Source of the DNA: a virus
DNA: 64,000 nucleotides
IMG/VR virus record: IMGVR_UViG_3300043436_003269
Span: 1-64,000 of that record
Strand: one strand, 5' to 3'
Below are positions 24,883 through 32,906 of the stretch, piece by piece; the stretch's first letter is position 1; each line of letters starts with the position of its first letter. The position numbers were made by a program, and so were the translations under genes. The notes under the pieces were generated by a model. It had not been told where the DNA came from and searched no databases. It saw only the letters and a program-made list of their open reading frames with translations.

Positions 24883-25328
24883 ATTTTATTAACACCATCC
24901 ATTAAAGATTTCTTTAATGCTGCGGAGAATGATGATTTTTCAAATGGTATGTTCTCATCTTGTAGTTCAATAAAAGTTGACTTAACATCAATCTTACTCT
25001 CACCTACTCCGACATATTCCTTACCATTAATAATTATTTTGGTAGTTACAATTGTTACCTTTCTTTTCATTTCAAATGGACCAATTGCAATCCCTGTTGT
25101 TGGAGCTTCAATACTTTCAACAATAACAGAAACACTATCCCCATCCTCACAGATAGAATACTTCTCTGATATTACTTCTTCAGTAATCTGTTTAACACCA
25201 AGTGTGAATCTCTTTGGACTAATACCTTCAATATTAGCACGACTCTCAACATGTTTAACTGAATAACAGTTCTGAGCGTAAGTTAAAGACGCTAAGAACA
25301 TCACGGGAATTAATAATAGTTTTCTCAT
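24879..25328 (-). CDS. Secreted protein, 149 aa
   Basis: The signal peptide (MRKLLLIPVMFLASLTYAQ) is cleaved before NCY. The mature part is a beta-sandwich-like domain (FTLGVKQITEEVISEK, VTIVTTKIIINGKEYVGVGE) ending in a short helix. No family recognised. It overlaps both neighbours by ATGA, in a tightly packed secretion operon with the nuclease and the adhesin. Confidence 0.75.
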   Translation of the reverse strand: MRKLLLIPVMFLASLTYAQNCYSVKHVESRANIEGISPKRFTLGVKQITEEVISEKYSICEDGDSVSVIVESIEAPTTGIAIGPFEMKRKVTIVTTKIIINGKEYVGVGESKIDVKSTFIELQDENIPFEKSSFSAALKKSLMDGVNKI

Positions 25329-25912
25329 TTTATTTTGTATTTGGTATAATCTGTTGTTAATGGTTTCTCGTTCTTGAAGTAATACACTTCAGTAGTTTTA
25401 CCGTATTTGATTGTCTTGTAGTATGCATCAGGTATTGTTGCACCTGTTGGTAACACAATTGACTTTGGTGAATACACACATCTAATCTCAACAACAACTT
25501 TCTGTGTCTTTGATAAATCCCTTTCTCTTACCTCTAACAATCTCCAAGTGGTTCTGTTAAGGTTCTCTTGTTGTAGGGAACAATTAAGGTATGTGAAGGT
25601 CTTAAATAACATTTCACTTGTACAGTTAAAATCAGCTGCAGGTGCCAAATGTCCTTTATCATATGGATTGTTTGCATAGTCCTTGTCATCTGAGGTTAGG
25701 ATTGAATCACAAACGTAAAAGTCCATACCCTTTCTTGGTGCGGTTCCATTTGGACATTGAACCGTGTATCTAATAAATTTAGGTTGTTGTAATTTCTCTG
25801 AATACACCAACTCAAACATGTCAGTCTTGACATAAATTGAATCTCTTAATGTTTTTTGCCCGTAAACGAATAATGGTAAAATAAATCCTAATGTTAGTAA
25901 TAGTTTTTTCAT
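25325..25912 (-). CDS. Exported DNA/RNA non-specific endonuclease (NUC1 type)
   Basis: This 195-aa nuclease has a signal peptide (MKKLLLTLGFILPLFVYGQ). The catalytic motif DKGHLAPAADF (about residues 100-110) matches the D(R/K)GH core of the EndA/NucA family; LNCSLQQENLNRTTW supplies the metal-binding Asn. The Arg to Lys change in DRGH is known in some active family members. Start 25912 is chosen because the signal peptide begins there. It acts outside the cytoplasm: host defence, scavenging of DNA or killing of rival phage DNA are all possible. Confidence 0.88.
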   Translation of the reverse strand: MKKLLLTLGFILPLFVYGQKTLRDSIYVKTDMFELVYSEKLQQPKFIRYTVQCPNGTAPRKGMDFYVCDSILTSDDKDYANNPYDKGHLAPAADFNCTSEMLFKTFTYLNCSLQQENLNRTTWRLLEVRERDLSKTQKVVVEIRCVYSPKSIVLPTGATIPDAYYKTIKYGKTTEVYYFKNEKPLTTDYTKYKIK

Positions 25913-25913
25913 G

Positions 25914-27398
25914 TTATAATAATGCCTTTGCCCCAAGTAATACTTGGTAATTTATTGTGGTACTTTTTATTTGTTGAACCCCACTGAAGCTCAAGTTAAG
26001 TTTAAATTTCTTTGTTAATCTATAATCAAATGCTGTGAATGGAACCATTAACCAACCTGACTTATACCATAAACCTTCGTAGTAATAAACGAAAGGTGAA
26101 TAAACCACAACCATCATGGTTGTATTGGTTATCTTCTTACTTACTTTGAATGTTCCAACTCCACCACCAAGTGCAGATAAACTTTGGAATCTTGATTCAC
26201 CCAATTTACCCGTAGTAAAATTAACCCCAAGTGTTGATGTAATTGATTTATACTTGTATGAAGTCATTAAAGAAGTAGTATTGAACAAATCTCTCTCAAA
26301 GTTTAACATTGATGAATTAGCAACAATCCCTGTAAAACTTTTAACTTTCCTACCCATGAATAAAGTTAAACTTGAGTTGTTAATACTGGTTGTATAGTTA
26401 AGTAACGCACCTTTAACAACTGTGTTGTTGGTATTACTTTTAACAACACTCATATTCATTCTAAATTGTTGTGGTTCTCCTTGTGTCGCACTATTAATTA
26501 CAACTATATCACCATTCAATACAATCCCTCCTTGTTTTGCATTAGCAACTTTCTCTTTTGCACTTGATGTACTTCTCGCATTATCTGTACTTTGATTTTG
26601 TTGTGTTTCGTCAGGAGTTTGTGTATTACTATTCTGACCATTACCCTGAGGATTTGAACCGTTCCCTCCTACAGTCGACCCAGTCTGTTGACCTCCTCCT
26701 TGAGTTGTTGTATTCGGATTTCCTGTGTTTCCTCCTGATGTCTGTGACGTTTCTCCACTTCCTTGAGTTTGTCCTCCACCATTTGGATTAGTGTTTCCGC
26801 CTGTTTGGTTTGGTTGATTTGTCTGAGTTCCTCCAGAGCTACCATTATTTCCCTCGTTAGTTTGCCCATTTCCTTGTTTTTGATTGTTAATGGTTTGACT
26901 ACCCTGACCATTAGTGGTAGGATTACTATTTGATGTCGTATTATTATTATTCGATGAGTTGTTGTTCTTTTTTTTGTTGTCCTCTGATGCTGATTTTTCT
27001 TTCGCCTCGACAATTCCACCAACACTCGCTCCCCCAATTGAACTTATGTCGGTTAATGCTGACATCACATTAGTCAATACCGCAATATTATTTTGAGTTA
27101 TTAACACATTCATATTTGTATTTTGGGCTAAACCAACACCACTACATGGTCCGTTGGGATTTTGTGAATTAACTTGATTAACCCACTGTTCCATCGCCCC
27201 TGATTGTAATTCAGCTGCGGTAAAACTCTGTATCGAACCATTATAGGTAAGTAACACATTACCCGATGGATTGTCGATATAAATTTGTTTCTGTTTAAAG
27301 GTACAGGGGTCCGTAAATGTATACGAGAACCCCTGTCCTAAAACCATTATCGTGTTGAACAGAAAACTTAAAGTAAATAAAATTTTCTTAATATTCAT
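25914..27398 (-). CDS. Secreted outer-membrane-type protein with N/Q/G-rich linker
   Basis: This 494-aa protein has a signal peptide (MNIKKILFTLSFLFNTIMVLGQ), an N-terminal domain (about 25-130), a very long low-complexity Asn/Gln/Gly/Ser/Thr linker (about 140-275) and a C-terminal ~200-residue region of alternating strands (MNMSVVKSNTNNTVVKGALL ... FKLNLSFSGVQQIKSTTINY) typical of an outer-membrane beta-barrel. It neighbours the nuclease and the CsgG-like gene, suggesting a shared envelope function. The linker probably spans the periplasm or extends outward. Confidence 0.75.
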   Translation of the reverse strand: MNIKKILFTLSFLFNTIMVLGQGFSYTFTDPCTFKQKQIYIDNPSGNVLLTYNGSIQSFTAAELQSGAMEQWVNQVNSQNPNGPCSGVGLAQNTNMNVLITQNNIAVLTNVMSALTDISSIGGASVGGIVEAKEKSASEDNKKKNNNSSNNNNTTSNSNPTTNGQGSQTINNQKQGNGQTNEGNNGSSGGTQTNQPNQTGGNTNPNGGGQTQGSGETSQTSGGNTGNPNTTTQGGGQQTGSTVGGNGSNPQGNGQNSNTQTPDETQQNQSTDNARSTSSAKEKVANAKQGGIVLNGDIVVINSATQGEPQQFRMNMSVVKSNTNNTVVKGALLNYTTSINNSSLTLFMGRKVKSFTGIVANSSMLNFERDLFNTTSLMTSYKYKSITSTLGVNFTTGKLGESRFQSLSALGGGVGTFKVSKKITNTTMMVVVYSPFVYYYEGLWYKSGWLMVPFTAFDYRLTKKFKLNLSFSGVQQIKSTTINYQVLLGAKALL

Positions 27399-27399
27399 A

Positions 27400-27747
27400 T
27401 TAGATTTCTGTCACGTCAGACATAACATTACCGTCTTCTTCGTCAACTTTTTGGATTAACATTTTATCACGGTCTTCTGAATTGAACCAGTAATCAACCA
27501 CTTTGTTTAAGTTACCAACGAACGCACCTAAAAGGATAAGTAACATCTCTTTCCAATCTTCTTTGATTTCAATTCCAAAGAACACCGCTGAGTTGATACC
27601 CAAGATAATGAAGAAAAATAACCCCAATACGATTGCGGTAATTCTCCAACGATTTGATTGCATTTGTTGTAACATGTAGTAGAAACGATTCTTATCGTCT
27701 ACCTTTGTGTAACCTGTTTCACCCATTAATAATTTTTTTAAATTCAT
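27400..27747 (-). CDS. Two-helix membrane protein, holin candidate
   Basis: This 115-aa protein has two hydrophobic segments (WRITAIVLGLFFFIILGINSA at about 33-53 and WKEMLLILLGAFVGNLNKVV at about 65-84) with a short connecting loop and a charged C-terminus. Two segments and the neighbouring lysis genes make a holin plausible, but sequence alone does not prove it. It is adjacent to the CsgG-like lipoprotein. Confidence 0.5.
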   Translation of the reverse strand: MNLKKLLMGETGYTKVDDKNRFYYMLQQMQSNRWRITAIVLGLFFFIILGINSAVFFGIEIKEDWKEMLLILLGAFVGNLNKVVDYWFNSEDRDKMLIQKVDEEDGNVMSDVTEI

Positions 27748-27753
27748 TTGTTT

Positions 27754-28470
27754 TTAAGATTTAAAGACACCCTTTTTTATTAATTTTGACACAACTCTTG
27801 ACGATGCCGTTTCGAGAGCCTTTTTGGTCGAAATACCTATTGTTGATTGATTAAACTTAATGTCTTCCACATCAGACAAAATTGAAGATGTCTTAACAGT
27901 TGAGGACTCACCTAAACCACTACCTGTGATAATCTCACCTGTTTCAGCATCAACAAATCTAACTTGTAATCCCAAACGAGTTGTCTGTGTCGCCTTAGCT
28001 CCGTCAACCGCTTTAACCACTTCGTCTTCAGAAACTGAAAAGTCATATACCTCGATGTAAACAAAATACTTAGCTAAGATAACGTTACCCTTAACTTCAA
28101 TTTTATTACTCGAAATACCTTTATCAGATGCTTTGTCTTGTGCAATCATCTTTTGTTTAATTTCTTCTCGGTCTTCAGTGAACTTAAATCTATCTGTTGA
28201 CTCCAAGTACTCTAACACAATGTTTGCAACCCCTAACCCAACTCTTTTATCTTTAAGTTCAGGGTACATTTCATAAAGTTCCTCGTTGATACCAATTTTA
28301 AGAACTTGAATAGGAATAACGATTGTGTCGGTGTAATCCGACACGACCGCCATAGATTGTTTCTTTTCGAAATCTGCTTGATACTCTTCAGTTTTTACCG
28401 TACCAATTTGTCCACTTACTTTACAAGAGAACAAAAATAATGGTAGTGTAATCAATAACAACTTTCTCAT
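27754..28470 (-). CDS. CsgG-like outer-membrane lipoprotein
   Basis: This protein of about 238 aa has a lipoprotein signal (LPLFLFSCKV; Cys at about 16). The body matches the CsgG/HfaB secretion-channel fold: SDYTDTIVIPIQVLKIGIN, GVANIVLEYLESTDRFKFTE, FVYIEVYDFSV, and the domain ending in ISTKKALETASSRVVSKLIKKG. CsgG forms a nonameric outer-membrane pore that exports curli subunits. A phage copy is unusual. I start at the ATG 28468-28470; its start overlaps the preceding stop by 1 base. Confidence 0.8.
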   Translation of the reverse strand: MRKLLLITLPLFLFSCKVSGQIGTVKTEEYQADFEKKQSMAVVSDYTDTIVIPIQVLKIGINEELYEMYPELKDKRVGLGVANIVLEYLESTDRFKFTEDREEIKQKMIAQDKASDKGISSNKIEVKGNVILAKYFVYIEVYDFSVSEDEVVKAVDGAKATQTTRLGLQVRFVDAETGEIITGSGLGESSTVKTSSILSDVEDIKFNQSTIGISTKKALETASSRVVSKLIKKGVFKS

Positions 28471-28802
28471 TACCAACTTTCTTCTTCCTTTTTAGGTTGT
28501 GCTTGTGCTGGTTGTGAAGCTGCAGGTTTTTCAACTACTCGTTCAATAACATGAGTTCCACCATTCTCAACCTTTTGTTTGTTTTCTTGATTTTGTTGTA
28601 CATTCAAGTTGATAACAGGTTGTGATGCAGGTGCAGCTTGTTCAGTTTTAGGTTCTTCTTTGTCATCAGAACTTTCACCACCGAAAAGTGTTGTTGTAAA
28701 CCAAGTACCACCAGCTAAAACCGCTGTTGATATTGTTCCGATTAGGGTCTTTTTAAGGCCAGACCAAGTTCCGTCGTTTGTTTCTTGTGTTTCTTCACTC
28801 AT
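28470..28802 (-). CDS. Single-pass membrane protein with Pro/Gln-rich tail, 110 aa
   Basis: A short N-terminal polar region leads to one hydrophobic segment (LIGTISTAVLAGGTWFTTTLF, about 20-40), then a long acidic, Ala/Pro/Gln-rich tail (EPKTEQAAPASQPVINLNVQ...QAQPKKEEE). It could be a spanin- or holin-accessory-like lysis protein or a TonB-like arm. Located between the T9SS cargo and the CsgG-like gene. Confidence 0.55.
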   Translation of the reverse strand: MSEETQETNDGTWSGLKKTLIGTISTAVLAGGTWFTTTLFGGESSDDKEEPKTEQAAPASQPVINLNVQQNQENKQKVENGGTHVIERVVEKPAASQPAQAQPKKEEESW

Positions 28803-28868
28803 TTTTGTTTTGTTTTTGTTTTGGTTTATTATTTTGGCTAAGAGGTCACCGAAGTGACCTCATTATAA

Positions 28869-30782
28869 TTATTGTACAACTATTTTTGTTGCGATGTTTG
28901 TGTCAACTCTTCTTAACATTGCCACGTAAACTCCTGGTGATAAGTTACCTAAATCAACCATGTAAGAATATTCTCCTTTTGGAACTGAACCATCCAAAAC
29001 AACTTCATATTCTCTACCCATTAAATCTTTAACTGAAAGTTTAACAGGACCGTATTCTTTAACTTTAAATGTAATTGTTGTGAAATCATCTGTTGGATTT
29101 GGTGAAACTGTAATCTCATCATTACCTGTTAAATCACCACCGAAAGCCATCTTATATACTTGAACGATTCCGTTTGTTGGTGTGATTTCCAAATCTTTAC
29201 ATTGGTTGTTTCCTGCGAATTTGTTTGTTGTCCATAAAGGACTAACTGTCCATTCCGCTTGTGGTTTTTTTGCAACGAATTGTAAAGTCACAACCTCAGC
29301 ACCATCAACAAGTGGTTTGGTGTGGTTGTTCACATCGAATCCACCCCAATCAATTTGGTTGTCGTTTGTGTTCAAGTATGATACCCAACTTGAAGTTGCT
29401 GATTTTGTTTCAACACCTTTGAACTCAAGTAATGTATCGTTGTATTTTAATCCGAACTGTAATGAACCTAACTCAGTACCGTTAGTTAAAACTTTAACAG
29501 GTACATTAACCAAGTTACCTTCTTGTACTGATAACCTTGGTACGTTAACTTCGATAGTTGTTGTTGGGAAATCATATTCAACTCTACTATCAATCACATT
29601 ATAGATTTGATGTTCAACACCTGGTTGAGGTGCGATTAACACTTCGATTGGTGTCATACGTGCCATGTTATAACCTGTTCCATTAGCATCACCTGGTACT
29701 AAAACATAGTAAGTAACTGAGTCAGGTTGACCTGCGATGATATCATAAGTGAAGTTGGTTACACCTGCAATTGATGAAGTATAGTTAGTGGATGAACCGT
29801 TGATAGTTCCGTATTGTGATACTGTAAAGAACTTAACATCTTTTACGTTGTTAGGCCATACAGAGAATCTACCTGAGATTCTACCAAATGTACCCCAAGC
29901 ATCCGAGATAGTTAAGTTATTGTCACCATTAACATCAGCAGCATAGTAATCAAAACCTGTTGGTGTTTGTGTACCTAATACATAGTCCTGTACTTTTTGA
30001 GCATCTGCTGTGGATATTACGTTACCTACACCCATAGTATCACCTTGTACTTTAATTCTTACAAAATAACCTGTAGTATCTATTGCCACGTTTGCAAAAT
30101 TAAACTTACCTTGTGTGTTTGTAAGTTGACTGGTAACTTGAACCCACGAACCACTTGGTTTAAGTTTCTTCTCCAAAGCAACTGTAAGGTTTTTAGCCCC
30201 TGAACCTGTCACGTTGGTAAAAGTACCTTTGAATGACATTGTTTGAGGAGCAATTACACCACCGTAGTTTTGTAGAGTTAATGTATTATCTGTACCATCT
30301 TGTTTAGCTGCAACTGCAGGATATGTAGATACTGTTCCAAATGTCATATTCGCAATTGAAGTAAGTGATGCGAAGTTTGATACATGGTCTAGTTTTAATC
30401 TAACAATCGGACCTGACGGTAATTCAAATGTTGATAAACTACCTGTATAAGTGAAAGTGATTGTTGCCGAACCAGATGCCTGAGCAACAGAATATTTCAA
30501 GTTTTGAGCGAATGAAGTATTCAGTGAAGTTATGGTATCGATACCTGAAAAAGCCGAGTTATCGTAGAAAACTCTAAATTGGAAAGCGGTAATCTTTGTC
30601 GAGGTATTGTTGTAGAAACATAAATCTACATTGGTAAAACCTTGAGCAACGGTACCTGCTAAGTACGAGGTGTCCAAGTTAATGTAAACACCTGCGGTCG
30701 ATGGTATTGGACAAGTTGTGGTTTGCCCAAAACCAAAAATGGTTAATAACGAGAACGTTAGGGAAAGGAGAATTTTTTTCAT
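28869..30782 (-). CDS. Secreted multidomain protein with T9SS type A sorting domain
   Basis: The signal peptide (MKKILLSLTFSLLTIFGFGQ) precedes an N-terminal cohesin-like beta domain, a dockerin-like pair (YYAADVNGDNNLTISDAW, about 285-300), a second cohesin-like domain (RLSVQEGNLVNVPVKVLTNG ... LKYNDTLLEFKG), and a C-terminal ~85 residues (EITVSPNPTDDFTTITFKV ... LSVKDLMGREYEV ... GNLSPGVYVAML), the Por_Secre_tail that directs type IX secretion. It is the second T9SS-tailed protein in the window. Start is at the signal peptide ATG 30780-30782; ATG 30788 is the alternative. Confidence 0.85.
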   Translation of the reverse strand: MKKILLSLTFSLLTIFGFGQTTTCPIPSTAGVYINLDTSYLAGTVAQGFTNVDLCFYNNTSTKITAFQFRVFYDNSAFSGIDTITSLNTSFAQNLKYSVAQASGSATITFTYTGSLSTFELPSGPIVRLKLDHVSNFASLTSIANMTFGTVSTYPAVAAKQDGTDNTLTLQNYGGVIAPQTMSFKGTFTNVTGSGAKNLTVALEKKLKPSGSWVQVTSQLTNTQGKFNFANVAIDTTGYFVRIKVQGDTMGVGNVISTADAQKVQDYVLGTQTPTGFDYYAADVNGDNNLTISDAWGTFGRISGRFSVWPNNVKDVKFFTVSQYGTINGSSTNYTSSIAGVTNFTYDIIAGQPDSVTYYVLVPGDANGTGYNMARMTPIEVLIAPQPGVEHQIYNVIDSRVEYDFPTTTIEVNVPRLSVQEGNLVNVPVKVLTNGTELGSLQFGLKYNDTLLEFKGVETKSATSSWVSYLNTNDNQIDWGGFDVNNHTKPLVDGAEVVTLQFVAKKPQAEWTVSPLWTTNKFAGNNQCKDLEITPTNGIVQVYKMAFGGDLTGNDEITVSPNPTDDFTTITFKVKEYGPVKLSVKDLMGREYEVVLDGSVPKGEYSYMVDLGNLSPGVYVAMLRRVDTNIATKIVVQ

Positions 30783-30822
30783 TAGCATTTTGTTTTTGGT
30801 TTATTTTTATTTTAGTATTGAC

Positions 30823-30830
30823 TATAAATA
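30823..30830 (-). promoter_or_regulatory. Class B promoter box (TATTTATA)
   Basis: It lies about 40 nt upstream of the T9SS cargo ATG, giving a leader, unlike most class B genes. Confidence 0.5.
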
Positions 30831-30861
30831 TTATTGGTTTATCATTCGACCTTATTTTTAC

Positions 30862-30869
30862 TATTTATA
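30862..30869 (+). promoter_or_regulatory. Class B promoter box (TATTTATA)
   Basis: It lies 8 nt before the ATG at 30878, divergent from the previous box. Confidence 0.55.
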
Positions 30870-30877
30870 ATTAAATT

Positions 30878-31333
30878 ATGAGACTATTTTTTTTGTTATT
30901 ATTCGTTGTGTTATTCACCCCAATTTACTCACAAGTTAAGATTGATGATGTCGGAGATGGGTGGAAATTAAGAGTTGATAGTGCCGTCGCACTAATAAGA
31001 AATACCGATTCAGATAAGTACGAACTGTTGATAGAAGTTTGTGACCACATATCTTATTGGAATGGTGGGTTTTCAACTATTGAGGACTCCTCCACGATTC
31101 TAATTACTCAGAGGGATATGTTGTACGGTTCAATAAATAATATTGCTGCAATCATCATTCATGAATCCAAACATTTATTCTATTTAAGAAATAAAGTAAA
31201 ACTTCCTCCACATGAAGAAGAGCTAAGGTGTTATAAATATGAATTGGATTTCCTCAATAAGATTCCAAATGTCGAACCTTGGTTAATCGGTAATGCAAAA
31301 GATAAGATAAGATTATATTCTTCTTTGGATTAA
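30878..31333 (+). CDS. Secreted zincin-like protein
   Basis: This 151-aa protein has a signal peptide (MRLFFLLLFVVLFTPIYSQ) and IIHESKHLFYLRN (about 105-117) with an HExxH motif, followed by an acidic EEELRCYKYELDFL helix. The size and layout suggest a minimal metallopeptidase acting outside the cytoplasm. The third ligand is not obvious. It is transcribed opposite to the T9SS gene from its own class B box. Confidence 0.7.
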   Translation: MRLFFLLLFVVLFTPIYSQVKIDDVGDGWKLRVDSAVALIRNTDSDKYELLIEVCDHISYWNGGFSTIEDSSTILITQRDMLYGSINNIAAIIIHESKHLFYLRNKVKLPPHEEELRCYKYELDFLNKIPNVEPWLIGNAKDKIRLYSSLD

Positions 31334-31347
31334 CATATTTTTTTATT

Positions 31348-31355
31348 TACCTTTG
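31348..31355 (+). promoter_or_regulatory. Class A promoter box (TACCTTTG)
   Basis: It lies 15 nt before the ATG at 31371. Confidence 0.5.
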
Positions 31356-31370
31356 TACAAATTGAATATT

Positions 31371-31577
31371 ATGACAGAAGAAGAATACGAAAATTGGGAA
31401 ATGGTTAGATACCGAATTGATAATGAAGGTATGGAATACTGTTTTGAACATTACAGCTCATTCGAAGAAATCGAAGATGAGGATTTTCACAAATTAAGAA
31501 AAGAACTTTTGGAAAAAATGAGAGAAATGCGTACCTTTGTAACTGAAAAATTAGAAAGTTATGAAGAAGAGTATTAA
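31371..31577 (+). CDS. Unknown acidic helical protein, 68 aa
   Basis: MTEEEYENWEMVRYRIDNEGME begins a strongly acidic, helical protein with a GMEYCFEHYSSFEEIEDED centre. It overlaps the start of the lipoprotein gene at 31561. Many such acidic small proteins in phages act as inhibitors or DNA mimics, but nothing specific points to that here. Confidence 0.6.
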   Translation: MTEEEYENWEMVRYRIDNEGMEYCFEHYSSFEEIEDEDFHKLRKELLEKMREMRTFVTEKLESYEEEY

Positions 31578-31815
31578 TTTATTATTGGTCTTAGGTTTAA
31601 TTTCGTCTTGTACTATGAAACCTGATGTCCTTGAAACAAAAATGAAACTTGTTGTAGACTCTGTCGAATATCATGGGATTGGTCAGGACCATTCATTACA
31701 GACAACTCCTTATTGGAGAATACATTTAAAAGAAAATAATTTGTGGACGAAGGTTATTAAACCTCAGGAGGTTGGAGATACTGTAGAGTTTACAATTCGT
31801 AAATCTACCTACTAA
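31561..31815 (+). CDS. Small lipoprotein, 84 aa
   Basis: The N-terminus MKKSINLLLVLGLISSCTMK carries a lipobox (LISSC; lipidated Cys at about 17). The short mature part (LETKMKLVVDSVEYHGIG ... VIKPQEVGDTVEFTIRK) is beta-rich. It overlaps the preceding gene by 17 bases in another frame. Superinfection exclusion is one role for phage surface lipoproteins, but this is speculative. Confidence 0.75.
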   Translation: MKKSINLLLVLGLISSCTMKPDVLETKMKLVVDSVEYHGIGQDHSLQTTPYWRIHLKENNLWTKVIKPQEVGDTVEFTIRKSTY

Positions 31816-32216
31816 TCCTGTTCGTAAATTACACTACTATATTGGGGATTTTCTTTATCGAATTGTTTAACGAAAATTCCCGATAAAGTATTTGCCATGT
31901 TTTCTTCAGGACCACCGATGTTCTGTATCTTATCGGTATCTTTAAGTCCCATCTTTTGATGTTGGAATTCATGAACCCACTCGTGTGCAACGGTTCTAAA
32001 AATATCAATCAACAATCTTTTGTTCGCCAATACATATATCTTATGTCCTGGCATTCTAACCCCTGTGGTCATCTTAATATCTCTATTACCTGTGAATGTA
32101 ATGTAGACATCATCTGTAAGAGGTAATTGAGAATGTAAGAACTTTACAAACTCTTTCGTAACTTCGATTTGTTCTGTGGTGAAAAATTTATTAATATCTT
32201 TGAAACATGCTTTCAT
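31812..32216 (-). CDS. SprT-like zincin metalloprotease-like protein
   Basis: I start at 32214-32216, 4 nt after a TATTTATT box. The 134-aa protein has VAHEWVHEFQHQ (HExxH at about residues 90-94), preceded by strands (VYITFTGN, MTTGVRMPG) and followed by an acidic GGPEENMANTLSGIF helix, a SprT/wss-like minimal zincin layout. No signal peptide, so cytoplasmic or packaged. Confidence 0.72.
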   Translation of the reverse strand: MKACFKDINKFFTTEQIEVTKEFVKFLHSQLPLTDDVYITFTGNRDIKMTTGVRMPGHKIYVLANKRLLIDIFRTVAHEWVHEFQHQKMGLKDTDKIQNIGGPEENMANTLSGIFVKQFDKENPQYSSVIYEQD

Positions 32217-32220
32217 TATT

Positions 32221-32228
32221 AATAAATA
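32221..32228 (-). promoter_or_regulatory. Class B promoter box (TATTTATT)
   Basis: It lies 4 nt before the ATG at 32214-32216. Confidence 0.6.
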
Positions 32229-32237
32229 CAATAAAAA

Positions 32238-32407
32238 GGGTTAAGTGAAAAAAGTTAGATAAAATGTCTAAAAGAATTTTAACATTTGAGGGTTTAACAA
32301 GTTTGACGCTTTGAAGACTGAGATTTGAATTCTTATCAGTTCATGTATCAAAGTTTCCAGATATGTTTTGTACGTGACGTATTACCTTCCCTCTCTCAAC
32401 TTAACCC
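32238..32407 (-). ncRNA. Candidate small structured RNA, 170 nt
   Basis: Exact 9-base inverted arms GGGTTAAGT / ACTTAACCC close a 170-nt non-coding stretch. On the minus strand the closing arm is followed at once by TTTTTATT, a terminator-like end. It lies just after the 32414 gene. It could be a 3'-UTR-derived or independent small RNA, or simply a large terminator loop. Confidence 0.4.
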
Positions 32408-32413
32408 AATATC

Positions 32414-32854
32414 TTAGATGGATGTGGTAGCGTTATGCTCATCCAATTCTTCTTGGATTCTTTCGATTTCTTCTTCAATAATTGAAACCATTTGGTCTCT
32501 TTCCAAGATACCAATTTGTGCGGTTTTGACGATTGGAGAATCTCCACTCATTCTACCATAACGGTCAGAGTATTTACCCTCAACACAATCCAATGATTTT
32601 AGATTCGACAATTGAGATTTCAACTCAGACATACGGAAAATTTTACCGTATACAGGTGCATTTGCCAAGTGTAATTTGGTTTTTAATTCAACCAATTCTT
32701 CACTCATGGTCAACCAATTTTTCATTGATTCTTTAACATCATAAACTCGTGTTGAACCTTCCTCAACAGAATTATACATTTGAACTTTACCGAACTCTTG
32801 GTTCATCTTTGAAGCTAATTTCTTCTTGTACTTTAATGCTTGTTTTACTTTCAT
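32414..32854 (-). CDS. Coiled-coil protein, DIP1984-like, 146 aa
   Basis: This highly charged helical protein (MKVKQALKYKKKLASKMNQE ... ELVELKTKLHLANAPVYGKIFR ... RDQMVSIIEEEIERIQEELD) is reminiscent of the DIP1984 family, which I only partly recall. No enzymatic motif is visible. Function unknown; coiled-coil oligomer likely. Confidence 0.6.
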   Translation of the reverse strand: MKVKQALKYKKKLASKMNQEFGKVQMYNSVEEGSTRVYDVKESMKNWLTMSEELVELKTKLHLANAPVYGKIFRMSELKSQLSNLKSLDCVEGKYSDRYGRMSGDSPIVKTAQIGILERDQMVSIIEEEIERIQEELDEHNATTSI

Positions 32855-32906
32855 AATCTTGTTTTGTTGTTTGTATATTATAAGTGTTTTTATTCAAAAG
32901 TCAAAT

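Noticed and set aside
26669-27037. 122-codon and other frames overlapping the N/Q/G-rich linker
   Set aside because: Low-complexity DNA opens several frames; the signal-peptide-bearing protein at 25914-27398 explains the region.
28869-30782. Host chromosomal island because of T9SS, CsgG and lectin genes
   Set aside because: Flanking genes on both sides share the phage-like promoter boxes, gene size and packing, and an endolysin is in the same block. A host join is still possible but nothing marks a boundary.
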